DNA of 64,000 bases from Streptomyces endophytica. Lineage in GTDB: Bacteria > Actinomycetota > Actinomycetes > Streptomycetales > Streptomycetaceae. Both the position numbers and the translations under genes were made by a program. Positions 28,112 through 36,520 of the stretch are shown here, piece after piece. The stretch covers positions 5,394,001 through 5,458,000 of the forward strand of contig NZ_CP110636.1 in NCBI RefSeq assembly GCF_026153355.1. The letters are read 5' to 3'. The notes beneath the pieces are model-generated. The model saw only the letters and a list, made by a program, of their open reading frames with translations, did no database searches and was not told the origin of the DNA. Position 1 is the first letter of the stretch, and every line of letters begins with the position of its first letter.

Positions 28112-28384
28112 CGCCCCTCCGAGACACTGGCGGCCGGCGGCGGGTTCCGGCCCCTCACCGCGCCTCACTGTGTAGCCGCAACCGTTGGCCGCCAAACCTC
28201 CTGTCGACCATCCAGACCCGCCCCCAAGGGGCCGCCACATGTCCTCGCGATATCACGTCCGAATACCGCCAGCCCCGGTGCGGCACACGTCGCAGACTCT
28301 TCCTTGGACGAGGAATCCGATGACGGCGCATTCCATGACGCGCATCTCCAGAATGCTGATTCCTCGGGAAAGGAATGAGCGACC

Positions 28385-28894
28385 ATGACGCTCTACACCA
28401 CGATGGACAGCCCGCTCGGTGAGCTGCTGCTGGTCGGCGAGCGGTCACGGACCGCGCGCGGGGGCACCGCGCTGGCCTCGCTGTCGGTGCCCGGTCAGAA
28501 GGGCGGCGTCACCGTCCGGGACGGCTGGACCGTGGACGCGGAGGCGTTCGCGGAGGTCACCGGCCAGCTGCGCGCGTACTTCGCCGGCACCCGCACCCGC
28601 TTCGACCTCACCTGCGTCCCCTCCGGCAGCGCGTTCCAGCGGCAGGTCTGGGCGGCGATCGAGACCGTCCCGTACGGCACCACCACGACCTACGGCCGGA
28701 TCGCCGGCCGGATCGGGGCCCCGCGGACCGCGGTCCGCTCGGTCGGCGCCGCGATCGCCGCGAACCCGCTGCTCATCGTCCGCCCCTGCCACCGCGTGAT
28801 CGGCGCGAACGGCACCCTCACCGGCTACGCGGGCGGCCTGCAGCGCAAGCAGCGGCTGCTGCTCCACGAGGGCACCACCCAGGCAGCCGCCTGA
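28385..28894 (+). CDS. ogt: methylated-DNA-protein-cysteine methyltransferase (Ogt/MGMT)
   Basis: 169 residues. The active-site motif is intact (RPCHRV, Cys135), with the helix-turn-helix TTTYGRIAGRIGAPRTAVRSVG, the Asn hinge AANPLLIV and the late NGTLTGYAGGLQRKQRLL. The protein transfers O6-alkyl groups from guanine to its own cysteine and is consumed in the process. The N-terminal domain is reduced, as in Ogt. It opens an operon: the next gene (oxygenase) begins within 45 bases and the third overlaps by four. The 273 bases upstream hold the promoter but no clear Ada-type box that I can identify. Confidence 0.93.
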   Translation: MTLYTTMDSPLGELLLVGERSRTARGGTALASLSVPGQKGGVTVRDGWTVDAEAFAEVTGQLRAYFAGTRTRFDLTCVPSGSAFQRQVWAAIETVPYGTTTTYGRIAGRIGAPRTAVRSVGAAIAANPLLIVRPCHRVIGANGTLTGYAGGLQRKQRLLLHEGTTQAAA

Positions 28895-28936
28895 GTGACC
28901 GGCCCGAGCGACGCACACATGACGAAGGACCCCACC

Positions 28937-29683
28937 ATGACCCCCGCCACCACGACCGAGGCCACCTCACCGGACGGCAGCCTCGCCGCACGGGTCGACG
29001 CCGCCGACTGGGACGCCCTCACCGCCGAGGTCAACGCGTACGGCAGCGCGCTGACCGGGCCGCTGCTCACACCCGGCCGGTGCCGCGAGATCGCCGCCCT
29101 GTACGACGACGCCGAACGCTTCCGTACCACCGTCGACATGGCCCGCCACCGCTTCGGCTCCGGCCAGTACCGCTACTTCACCCATGACCTGCCGGACGCC
29201 GTCCGCGAACTGCGCGAGGCGTTCTACCCGCACCTCCTGCCGATCGCCCGCGACTGGGCCGCCAAGCTCGGACGGAGCGCCCCGTGGCCGGACGATCTCG
29301 GGCGGTGGCTCGCGACGTGCCACCGGGCCGGGCAGTCCAAGTCCGCCCAGATCCTGTTGCGTTACGGTGCGGGCGACTGGAACGCGCTGCACCGCGATGT
29401 GTTCGGCGAGATGGTCTTCCCGCTCCAGGTCGTCATCGGCCTCGACGCACCCGGTGTCGATTTCACCGGTGGCGAGTTCCTGATGGCCGAACAGCGGCCC
29501 CGCGCCCAGTCCCGGGGCTCGTCCACCACGCTCCCCCAGGGCCACGCGCTGGTCTTCACCACCCGCGACCGCCCGGTGGCCTCCCGGCGCGGCTGGTCCG
29601 TCGGGCCGATGCGGCACGGCGTGAGCACGGTCCGCTCCGGGGTGCGGCGGACGCTCGGCCTCGTCTTCCACGAGGCGTCATGA
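28937..29683 (+). CDS. 2-oxoglutarate/Fe(II)-dependent oxygenase
   Basis: 248 residues. A jelly-roll dioxygenase signature is present: HRDVFGEMVFPLQVVIGL gives His152 and Asp154, and the distal ligand is His227 in RHGVSTVRSG, with an Arg soon after (RRTLGLVFHE) to bind 2-oxoglutarate. These enzymes hydroxylate DNA, protein or small molecules; placement after ogt suggests oxidative removal of alkyl groups, in the manner of AlkB, although the fold context is closer to prolyl-hydroxylase-like proteins. ATG 28937 has GAAGGA seven bases upstream; earlier in-frame starts at 28895 and 28919 lack a good site. Next gene overlaps by ATGA. Confidence 0.85.
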   Translation: MTPATTTEATSPDGSLAARVDAADWDALTAEVNAYGSALTGPLLTPGRCREIAALYDDAERFRTTVDMARHRFGSGQYRYFTHDLPDAVRELREAFYPHLLPIARDWAAKLGRSAPWPDDLGRWLATCHRAGQSKSAQILLRYGAGDWNALHRDVFGEMVFPLQVVIGLDAPGVDFTGGEFLMAEQRPRAQSRGSSTTLPQGHALVFTTRDRPVASRRGWSVGPMRHGVSTVRSGVRRTLGLVFHEAS

Positions 29684-30213
29684 ACGGTCCCACCACGGGT
29701 TCCCCGCCGGGTATGCCGGAGGTGCCCGCTCCGCACACCGAGGCGGAGCTGGCCGCCCTGATCGGCCTGCTGACCGCGCACCGCTCGCGGATCCGGTCCG
29801 TCGCCGTCGGCCACGGCCGGGACGGGAACTCCCGCGCCGCCGCGCGGGCGTTCACCGCGGCCTGGCAGGCGCTCGGCAAGGACGTCCTCGCGGTCGTCGA
29901 CTGGCCCGAGCACGCGGCCTCGTGGCTGCGGCCCGCCCGGCGTCTGACCGCCCAGACCCCGGACGCCTGGGTGCTGGCCGGCGCACCGGCCGGCGTCGCC
30001 GCACTGCTCCGGCGCCTGCGCCGCTCCACCGACTGGGACCCCGCCCGCACCGTCGGCTTCGCCTCCCTCGGCACGCCCCGGCTCGTCGAACTCGCCGGCG
30101 CCGACACCGTCCACGGGCTGCGCGGCGCATCGTCGGACGGCGGAACCTGGGATCTGCGCCGGGGCTGGACCACCCACTACACGCCCGCGGCGGCGGCCGA
30201 CGCCCAACGGTGA
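29680..30213 (+). CDS. periplasmic-binding-protein-like cytosolic protein (third gene of the ogt operon)
   Basis: 177 residues, coupled to the oxygenase by an ATGA overlap. The body alternates strands and helices (IRSVAVGHGRDGNSRAAARA, VLAVVDWPEHAASWL, DAWVLAGAPAGVAALLRRL, RTVGFASLGTPRLVELAG), like one lobe of a type-1 periplasmic binding fold, but there is no signal peptide and only one lobe. A regulatory or sensing role in the alkylation response is inferred from the operon only. A GTG at 30210 overlaps its stop and opens a 91-codon frame (to 30485) that overlaps the next, antisense gene; I do not annotate that as a gene. Confidence 0.65.
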   Translation: MNGPTTGSPPGMPEVPAPHTEAELAALIGLLTAHRSRIRSVAVGHGRDGNSRAAARAFTAAWQALGKDVLAVVDWPEHAASWLRPARRLTAQTPDAWVLAGAPAGVAALLRRLRRSTDWDPARTVGFASLGTPRLVELAGADTVHGLRGASSDGGTWDLRRGWTTHYTPAAAADAQR

Positions 30214-30364
30214 ACCGCACGCCCGCACCGGCCCCACCCGCACCGGCGGCGGCATTGCCCGTACCGGCCGAGGCGGCCGACGTCTGGCAGCTCGCCGAGC
30301 GCCTGACCGGTCTGCTGTCCTGGGCCGGTACTCGTCCCCTGCCGGTCGTCACGGAATCAGTCCG

Positions 30365-30913
30365 TCAGTGGTCGACGTGGGTCAGGCAGAGCGTGGTGTC
30401 CCCGAGCCTGCCGCCCCGCTCCTCGTACTGGGTGAACTCGGCGGGGCACTCGCCGCTGGGCCCGGGCGTGAACCGGATCTTGTAATCCGCTTGGGGATCA
30501 CTGCAGTTGATGGTGAACAGCACCGGCTTGGCGTGCGTGCCCCGGTTTTCCAGGCACTCCCCGACGTGCGCCTCACGGGCGGTCTTCGCCGGCTCCTTGC
30601 CGTCGCTGAGCAGCCAGAACACCGTGCCGAGAGCGGCCACGACAGCCAGCGCGATCACCGGCCTGAGCCACTGCCGGGGGTTCGGCCCGGTCGGCACGAA
30701 CACGGGAGCGCCCGGCGGCGGCTGGTTCTGCCCCCACTGCTGGCCCCACTGCTGCGGCGCGGGTTGCCCGTAGGGAGCGGCCGCGGGTGGCCCGTACGGG
30801 GCGGGGCCGCTCTGCCCGTAGGGGGTCGGTCCGGGCGGCGGGCCGTACGGATGCGCGCCGTTCTGGCCATGCGGGGACGGACCGCCGGGAGGCGGCGGTG
30901 TGTACGCGGACAG
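30365..30913 (-). CDS. LppU-like membrane protein with Pro/Gly/Tyr-rich N-terminus
   Basis: About 182 residues: a long disordered N-terminal tail of PYGPP / QWGQ units, one membrane helix (WLRPVIALAVVAALGTVFWLL) and an external domain with two Cys pairs (VGECLENRG, TINCSD, SGECPAE, TTLCLTH). The layout matches the LppU/SCO3897 family, also present at 45659-46159. No ATG, GTG or TTG lies in frame upstream of GTG 30703, which is inside the tail; a CTG at 30911-30913 has GAGGGGG six bases ahead and gives SAYTPPPPGG, close to the paralogue's MSAPPPYQ. The start is therefore either CTG or obscured by an indel. Confidence 0.7.
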   Translation of the reverse strand: MSAYTPPPPGGPSPHGQNGAHPYGPPPGPTPYGQSGPAPYGPPAAAPYGQPAPQQWGQQWGQNQPPPGAPVFVPTGPNPRQWLRPVIALAVVAALGTVFWLLSDGKEPAKTAREAHVGECLENRGTHAKPVLFTINCSDPQADYKIRFTPGPSGECPAEFTQYEERGGRLGDTTLCLTHVDH

Positions 30914-31002
30914 AGTGTTCCCCCTCGCCGTTCGATGTTCGGTACGGCAGGCTACGCCCCCGCCGGTTCGCCGATGCGGCGAGGGGGCTACCGTCCTCGA
31001 TC

Positions 31003-31659
31003 ATGAGCGAAACACCCCATCTGCACGCCGTTCGCACGGCCTACGACACCGTGGCCGTCGACTACGAGCGGCTGCTGCGCGACGCCTTGCGGGACAAGCC
31101 GCTGGACCGGGCGATGCTGGGCGCGTTCGCCGAAGCCGTACGGGCCGGTGACGCGGGCCCGGTCGCCGACCTCGGATGCGGTCCCGGCCGGGTGACGGCG
31201 CACCTGCACGGCCTCGGCGTCCCCGTCTTCGGCATCGACCTGTCGTCGGAGATGGTCGCCGTCGCCCGCCGGACGTTCCCGGGCCTGCGGTTCGACGAGG
31301 GGTCGATGACGGCTCTGGACCTGGAGGACGACGCTCTCGGCGGCATCGTCTCCTGGTACTCGATCGTCCACACCCCGCCGGAGGTGCTGCCGACGGTCTT
31401 CGCCGAGTTCCACCGGGTGTTGGCCCCGGGCGGTCATCTGCTGATCGCGTTCAAGGTCGGCAACCAGCTCCGCCACCTGGAGCAGGCCTACGGCCACGCG
31501 CTCTCGCTCGACGTCTACTGGATGCCACCGGAGGAGATCGCCGCGCTGCTGGGCGCGGCGGGGCTGGTCGTGGACGCCCGGCTGATCCGCGAACCCGACG
31601 ACCAGGAGCGGCCGACGCAGGGCCGGCAGGCGTACTTCCTGGCACGCAAGCCCGGCTGA
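31003..31659 (+). CDS. SAM-dependent methyltransferase (class I)
   Basis: 218 residues. Motif I is VADLGCGPGRVTAHL, with post-I GIDLSSEMVAVARRTFP, motif II-like FDEGSMTALDLEDDALGGI and HRVLAPGGHLLIAFK. The fold is that of small-molecule methyltransferases; substrate unknown. ATG 31003 was chosen because homologues begin close to HLHAVRTAYDTVA and the upstream sequence is the other gene's leader. It reads away from the LppU-like gene and leads toward the membrane protein gene at 31744. Confidence 0.85.
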   Translation: MSETPHLHAVRTAYDTVAVDYERLLRDALRDKPLDRAMLGAFAEAVRAGDAGPVADLGCGPGRVTAHLHGLGVPVFGIDLSSEMVAVARRTFPGLRFDEGSMTALDLEDDALGGIVSWYSIVHTPPEVLPTVFAEFHRVLAPGGHLLIAFKVGNQLRHLEQAYGHALSLDVYWMPPEEIAALLGAAGLVVDARLIREPDDQERPTQGRQAYFLARKPG

Positions 31660-31743
31660 CGTGGCGGTGGACCGACGCGCTCGATGCGACCCGCGCCCCG
31701 TCGGTGCGGAACCGCCGTGCCCGGCTCCGCGTGATCACGAAGT

Positions 31744-32670
31744 ATGGTCCGGAAGACTGAAGCAGGGCGCCTCGTCGCCCACCTCGCGGCCGTTGCGTTC
31801 GTCGGCTGTGCGCTGACCGCCGTCCAGTTCCAGGCGGTGCTCATCGCGCTCTTCACCGGCCGCACCGCGGCACTCGTGGCCGTCCTGGTCGTCGGGCCGG
31901 CCCTCGGCATGACGTCGCTCGCCGCCCTCGCCACTTCCGTCCGCACGTTCGTGCCGCTCACCCGCCGGGCGCGCGGACGGTGGGCCTGGGCGGCGGGCGT
32001 GTACGCCTGCGGCACGGCCGGGGCGGTAGCAGTCGTCGTGGCGAACCTGCGCGACGACGGATTGCACCTCACCGTTCCGCTCTCCCCCTGGGGCGGCCTC
32101 TGTTACGCGCTGGGCGCCGCCTTCTTCCTGCCGGGCACGCGGACCCGGCTGGCCACGCTCGCCGCCGCTGTCCTGCTCGCGGCCGGCGGCGCCTACCTCG
32201 CCTGGGACGCCGCCCGGCCGCCCACGCTCACCGAGTGGCTCACCGCCAACGGCGTCGACCGCGGCCTGCTGCGGGTCGGTGAACCGCCGTCCGGATACGC
32301 GCTGGACGACGTCGGCGCGAGCGAGAGTGCCTTCGGCGCGACCTACATCCGCCCGGGCGCCCCGGACCTGCACCTCTCCGTGGAGCGCAGCGGGCACGAC
32401 ACCCGGCGCGCCGATGCGCGCGGCTGTCCCGTTCCGTTCGGCGAGACGATCCACTGCGCGGACGACGGGGACGGCCGCCAACTGGTCACGTACGAGGGGG
32501 ATTACCCGCGGCGGGAACTGCGTCTGCGCCGCAACGGGCTGGCCCACACGGTGACCGTCCAGGGCGGCGGCCGCGCCGGCCTGTCCGCGGCCCGGCACCT
32601 GCTGACGACCCTCAGGCCGGCGACCGATGCCGAACTGGCGCCCCTCCTCGCCCGGCCGATGCGCAGGTGA
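31744..32670 (+). CDS. hypothetical membrane protein
   Basis: 308 residues. Four or five hydrophobic segments occupy the N-terminal 160 residues (LVAHLAAVAFVGCALTAVQF, ALVAVLVVGPALGMTSL, AWAAGVYACGTAGAVAVVV, LAAAVLLAAGGAYLAW). The rest is a soluble, probably external domain of about 145 residues with a Cys pair (ARGCPVPFGETIHCADDG) and alternating strands. No family recognised. It starts about 85 bases after the methyltransferase stop; a 21-bp direct repeat (cccgcgcccgggaccgggccg, 32682-32702 and 32711-32731) follows it. Confidence 0.6.
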   Translation: MVRKTEAGRLVAHLAAVAFVGCALTAVQFQAVLIALFTGRTAALVAVLVVGPALGMTSLAALATSVRTFVPLTRRARGRWAWAAGVYACGTAGAVAVVVANLRDDGLHLTVPLSPWGGLCYALGAAFFLPGTRTRLATLAAAVLLAAGGAYLAWDAARPPTLTEWLTANGVDRGLLRVGEPPSGYALDDVGASESAFGATYIRPGAPDLHLSVERSGHDTRRADARGCPVPFGETIHCADDGDGRQLVTYEGDYPRRELRLRRNGLAHTVTVQGGGRAGLSAARHLLTTLRPATDAELAPLLARPMRR

Positions 32671-32778
32671 CACCCGTACGACCCGCGCCCGGGACCGGGC
32701 CGAGTCCACGCCCGCGCCCGGGACCGGGCCGCCGAAAATGAGGAGCGTGGGGAAACGGCTCGGCAGTACGGTCGCACG

Positions 32779-33570
32779 GTGGATGAATTGGGTGAAGTGG
32801 AAGAAGTAGACGATACGGACGGGAATTTCGGGGAGCGGGTCGCCGCGAGGTACGACGAGTCGTCGGCGGACATGTTCGCCCCGGACGCCGTGGCCGAGAC
32901 GGTCGACGTGCTGGCGGCGCTGGCCGGCGAGGGCCGCGCCCTCGAACTGGGCATCGGGACGGGGCGGATCGCCCTGCCGCTGGCGCGCCGCGGGGTTCCG
33001 GTGCACGGTATCGACATGTCACGGGCGATGGTCGCGCGGCTGCGGGACAAGCCGGGCGGTGACGCGATCGGCGTGACGATCGGCGACTTCGCGGCGACGC
33101 GCGTACCAGGGACGTTCTCCCTCGCGTATCTCGTGTTCAACACGATCATGAATCTGACGACACAGGCGGCACAGGTGGCCTGCTTCCGCAATGTCGCGGA
33201 CCACCTCGAACCGGGAGGCTGTTTCGTCATCGAGGTCGGGGTTCCGGAGCTGCGGAAGCTGCCGCCCGGCCAGAACGCCGTGCCCTTCCATGTGAGCCCG
33301 ACCAGTTGGGCCTTCGACGTGTACGACGTCGCCACCCAGGCCATGAGCTCGAACTACGTCGACGTCGTCGACGGCCGCGGGGAGTACCGGTCGATCCCCT
33401 TCCGGTACGTCTGGCCCGCGGAGCTCGATCTGATGGCTCAGCTGGCGGGGTTGCGGCTGCGCGAGCGGTGGGACGGCTGGGGGAAGGGCCCCTTCACGAG
33501 CGAGAGCCACCGACATGTCTCCGTATGGGAGAAGCCCGCCGACTCCGTTGGGGAGATGCCCGCCGACTGA
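32779..33570 (+). CDS. SAM-dependent methyltransferase (class I)
   Basis: 263 residues from GTG 32779. The N-terminal 15 residues are acidic. Motif I is LELGIGTGRIALPLARRG, post-I GIDMSRAMVARL, and later SLAYLVFNTIMNLTTQAAQ and LEPGGCFVIEVGVP. The C-terminal half has the YRVWPAELDLMAQLAGL type of ending seen in actinobacterial class I methyltransferases. Substrate unknown. The start is not strongly supported by a ribosome site. It is the last gene before the secreted metalloprotease. Confidence 0.82.
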   Translation: MDELGEVEEVDDTDGNFGERVAARYDESSADMFAPDAVAETVDVLAALAGEGRALELGIGTGRIALPLARRGVPVHGIDMSRAMVARLRDKPGGDAIGVTIGDFAATRVPGTFSLAYLVFNTIMNLTTQAAQVACFRNVADHLEPGGCFVIEVGVPELRKLPPGQNAVPFHVSPTSWAFDVYDVATQAMSSNYVDVVDGRGEYRSIPFRYVWPAELDLMAQLAGLRLRERWDGWGKGPFTSESHRHVSVWEKPADSVGEMPAD

Positions 33571-33629
33571 CCGCGCGCGGGAGCACAGCCGGGCGTCCGC
33601 AAGACACCGCACTGCGGGACAAAACCTGT

Positions 33630-33666
33630 CAAGAAACGGTCCGATTCGTAAATTCGCAGTTTCTTG
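33630..33666. promoter_or_regulatory. inverted repeat upstream of the metalloprotease gene
   Basis: CAAGAAAC (33630-33637) and GTTTCTTG (33659-33666) are perfect inverse copies separated by 21 AT-richer bases. The position, about 140 bases before the protease start and 60 bases after the methyltransferase stop, fits either an operator for the protease or a weak terminator. Confidence 0.45.
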
Positions 33667-33804
33667 CTTGTTGAACATCTGTCAATCGATCTCAACTCGT
33701 GGCAATCTTCGGTCGATTCACTCCTCCACCGGGCACCCCACCCCTCGGCTGCCCGGCCCCACATCTTGGACCGCGACCCCGCGGTCCTCACAAGGGAGAC
33801 CGAG

Positions 33805-35424
33805 TTGAGACGGACTTCGTCCACCCCCCGCAAGAACACCCTGCGCGCTGCCGCCCTGGTCGCCTCCGCCGCGATGGTCGCGGTCGGCGTCCAGGCCGGA
33901 TCGGCCAGTGCGCAGGCGGACCGCGCGACCGGCGCGTCGGCGGTCCAACTCTCCGCGGCGCAGCGGGTTTCCGCGCTGCAGGAGGCGCAGAGCAACGCTT
34001 CCACGATCGCCGCCAAGATCGGCCTTGGCGCGAAGGAGAAGCTCGTCGTCCGGGACGTCATCAAGGACGCGAACGGCACGGTGCACACCCGCTACGACCG
34101 CACCTACGCCGGCCTGCCCGTGCTGGGCGGTGACCTGGTGGTGCACCAGGCCGGGAACGGCACCCGCAGCGTCACCAAGGCGACCAACGCCCGGATATCC
34201 GTGGCCAGTACGACCGCCGCGCTCGCCCCCTCCGCCGCGAAGAAGAGCGCCCTCAGCGCTGCCGCGGCGAAGAAGGACAGCGAGACCGGCACCTCCAGCA
34301 CGCCGCGCAAGGTGATCTGGGCCGCCTCGGGCAAGCCGGTCCTCGCGTACGAGACGATCGTCACCGGCACCCAGAAGGACGGCACCCCCAGCGCCCTGCA
34401 CGTCATCACGGACGCGGCCACCGGCAAGAAGCTGTTCGAACACGAGGCGATCGAGACCGGCACCGGTACCAGCACCTACAGCGGCAAGGTCTCGCTGACC
34501 ACCACGAAGAGCGGCTCGACCTACCAGCTCACCGATGGCGCCCGCGGCGGCCACAAGACGTACGACCTCAACCAGAGGACGTCCGGCACCGGGACGCTGT
34601 ACACCGACGCGGACGACGTCTGGGGCGGCGGCCGGCAGACCGCCGGCGTCGACGCCCACTACGGTGCGGCGGTCACCTGGGACTTCTACAAGAACACCTT
34701 CGGCCGCAACGGCATCCGCAACGACGGCAAGGGCGCGTACTCCCGTGTCCACTACGGCAACAGCTACGTCAACGCCTTCTGGGACGACGGCTGCTTCTGC
34801 ATGACGTACGGCGACGGCGACGGCAACACCCACCCGCTGACCTCCCTCGACGTGGCCGCCCACGAGATGAGCCACGGCGTCACCGCGGCCACCGCCGGCC
34901 TCAACTACAGCGGTGAGTCCGGCGGCCTCAACGAGGCCACGTCCGACATCTTCGGCACCTCGGCCGAGTTCTACGCCAAGAACTCCACCGACCCGGGCGA
35001 CTACCTCATCGGCGAGAAGATCGACATCAACGGCGACGGCACCCCGCTGCGCTACATGGACAAGCCCAGCAAGGACGGCGGCTCGGCGGACTACTGGTCG
35101 AGCACGGTCGGCAACAAGGACGTGCACTACTCGTCCGGCGTCGCCAACCACTTCTTCTACCTGCTGTCCGAGGGCAGCGGCGCCAAGACGATCAACGGCG
35201 TCAGCTACAACAGCCCCACCGTCGACGGCTCCAAGGTCACCGGCATCGGCCGGGACAAGGCCGAGAAGATCTGGTACAAGGCGCTCACCACGTACATGAC
35301 CTCCACCACCAACTACAAGGCCGCGCGCACCGCGACCCTGAAGGCGGCCGGTGACCTGTACGGCACGACCGGCGCCGAGTACAAGGCGGTCGGCGCCGCC
35401 TGGGCGGGCGTGAACGTGAAGTAG
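33805..35424 (+). CDS. secreted M4 (thermolysin-type) neutral metalloprotease
   Basis: 539 residues from TTG 33805, with AAGGGAG just upstream. There is a signal peptide (RKNTLRAAALVASAAMVAVG), a pro-region with FTP-like strands (YDRTYAGLPVLGGDLVVHQ, ISVAS), then the peptidase. Zinc ligands are His353 and His357 in DVAAHEMSHGV, and Glu377 in GGLNEATSD; Glu354 is the catalytic base and the second-sphere His441 is in DVHYSSGVANHFFY. It digests extracellular protein, probably during sporulation or nutrient stress. A long hairpin follows at 35456-35523. The start TTG is atypical and may limit expression. Confidence 0.93.
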   Translation: MRRTSSTPRKNTLRAAALVASAAMVAVGVQAGSASAQADRATGASAVQLSAAQRVSALQEAQSNASTIAAKIGLGAKEKLVVRDVIKDANGTVHTRYDRTYAGLPVLGGDLVVHQAGNGTRSVTKATNARISVASTTAALAPSAAKKSALSAAAAKKDSETGTSSTPRKVIWAASGKPVLAYETIVTGTQKDGTPSALHVITDAATGKKLFEHEAIETGTGTSTYSGKVSLTTTKSGSTYQLTDGARGGHKTYDLNQRTSGTGTLYTDADDVWGGGRQTAGVDAHYGAAVTWDFYKNTFGRNGIRNDGKGAYSRVHYGNSYVNAFWDDGCFCMTYGDGDGNTHPLTSLDVAAHEMSHGVTAATAGLNYSGESGGLNEATSDIFGTSAEFYAKNSTDPGDYLIGEKIDINGDGTPLRYMDKPSKDGGSADYWSSTVGNKDVHYSSGVANHFFYLLSEGSGAKTINGVSYNSPTVDGSKVTGIGRDKAEKIWYKALTTYMTSTTNYKAARTATLKAAGDLYGTTGAEYKAVGAAWAGVNVK

Positions 35425-35455
35425 CACCAGCCGCCTCACGGCATCGGGCACCAGG

Positions 35456-35523
35456 GCGTCCCGGCACCGCGCGGACTTCGATGGGCATGACGCACATCGA
35501 GGTCGGCGTCGGTGCCGGGACGC
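35456..35523. terminator. long bipartite hairpin after the protease gene
   Basis: GCGTCCCGGCACCG (35456-35469) pairs perfectly with CGGTGCCGGGACGC (35510-35523). Inside it, GACTTCGATG (35474-35483) pairs with CATCGAGGTC (35495-35504) with one G-U. Together they form a 68-base two-stage stem with small internal loops. It is the likely terminator of the metalloprotease transcript. Confidence 0.75.
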
Positions 35524-35576
35524 TCGCGTTGGGGACGTGACGGGGCCGTCAGGGCCGTCGCCCTGACCCTCGCACC

Positions 35577-35623
35577 GTCAACCACGGGTTGACACTCAGC
35601 CCCCTGTCAACCTAAGGTTGTCA
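35577..35623. promoter_or_regulatory. double palindrome and consensus promoter of the second Clp-N/HTH gene
   Basis: GTCAACC-N3-GGTTGAC lies at 35577-35593 and a second copy, TGTCAACC-N3-GGTTGTCA, at 35605-35623. The two outer halves also make GGTTGACA...TGTCAACC. A -35 (TTGACA, 35589-35594) and -10 (TAAGGT, 35613-35618) with an 18-base spacer sit exactly on these sites. The ATG at 35625 is about seven bases after the -10, so the message is probably leaderless. Confidence 0.75.
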
Positions 35624-35624
35624 C

Positions 35625-36398
35625 ATGACGAATCCAGGCGGACCCACCCATCCCGTACGCCTCGACGACCTGATCGAGGCCATCAAGAAGGCCCACCCGG
35701 ACGCCCTCGACCAGCTCACCGACGCCGTGATCGCCGCTGACCACCTCGGCGACATCGCCGATCACCTCATCGGCCACTTCGTGGACCAGGCCCGGCGCTC
35801 CGGCGCCAGCTGGACGGACATCGGCAAGAGCATGGGCGTCACCCGCCAGGCCGCCCAGAAGCGGTTCGTACCGAAGACGTCGGGCGACTCGGACCTCGAT
35901 CCGAGCCAGGGCTTCAGCCGGTACACCCAGCGGGCGAGGAGCGTCGTGGTGGCCTCCCAGAAGGAGGCCCACGCGGCGGGCAACGGTGAGATCGGCACCG
36001 TGCACCTCGTCCTCGGACTGCTCAGCGAACCCGACACGCTCGCGGGGAAGATGATCCTCGCGCAGGACGTGTCACTGGACGCCGTCCGGGAGGCGGCGAC
36101 GGCGGCCCTGCCTCCCTCCGGAGGGCCGGTCCCCGCGCTCATCCCGTTCGACGCCGAGGCGAAGAAGGTCCTCGAACTCACCTTCCGCGAGGCCCTGCGC
36201 CTGGGCCACAACTACATCGGCACCGAACACATCCTGCTGGCACTCCTGGAGCACGAGAACGGCTCGGGTCTGCTGACCGACGTCGGCATCAGCAAGGCCG
36301 CGACGCAGGAGCACGTGGAGGCCGCCCTGGAGGTGCTCAAGCGGATGAGCGGAGCCCCGGCGGACGGACCGGGGAAGGCGGGCGAGGCGGGCGCATAG
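35625..36398 (+). CDS. HTH / Clp N-terminal-domain regulator (paralogue 2)
   Basis: 257 residues. A helical N-terminus is followed by the helix-turn-helix ASWTDIGKSMGVTRQAAQKRF (about residues 64-84) and a Clp-N repeat pair marked by NGEIGTVHLVLGLL and HNYIGTEHILLALLEHENG. No ATPase domain is present. It is 24 residues longer than the paralogue at 6774-7475 but shares the HTH and Clp-N order. It likely binds its own promoter (35577-35623). Known members in actinobacteria are poorly characterised; a link to protein quality control through Clp-N-like ligand binding is inference. Confidence 0.82.
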   Translation: MTNPGGPTHPVRLDDLIEAIKKAHPDALDQLTDAVIAADHLGDIADHLIGHFVDQARRSGASWTDIGKSMGVTRQAAQKRFVPKTSGDSDLDPSQGFSRYTQRARSVVVASQKEAHAAGNGEIGTVHLVLGLLSEPDTLAGKMILAQDVSLDAVREAATAALPPSGGPVPALIPFDAEAKKVLELTFREALRLGHNYIGTEHILLALLEHENGSGLLTDVGISKAATQEHVEAALEVLKRMSGAPADGPGKAGEAGA

Positions 36399-36450
36399 CG
36401 GGGCTTGCGCTTCGGCCCCCGGCCGGCAGCGCAGCAGAAGGCAACGCGAA

Positions 36451-36492
36451 AGCCGATGGGTCCGGCCGGAGAACCGGCCGGACCCATCGGCT
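36451..36492. terminator. perfect 19-bp hairpin between convergent genes
   Basis: AGCCGATGGGTCCGGCCGG (36451-36469) pairs perfectly with its inverse copy at 36474-36492 across the loop AGAA. It lies between the convergent stops at 36398 and 36521 and can terminate from both sides. Confidence 0.9.
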
Positions 36493-36520
36493 CCTGGTGT
36501 GACAGGGGGGTTGAGTGCGG

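Noticed and set aside
30210..30485. Fourth gene of the ogt operon (GTG 30210)
   Set aside because: Overlaps the antisense LppU-like gene by about 120 bases; the C-terminal half reads as antisense of that gene.
33718..35451. 577-codon minus-strand frame over the M4 protease
   Set aside because: Mirror of a well-supported secreted protease; Val/Gly/Arg-rich with no family signature.
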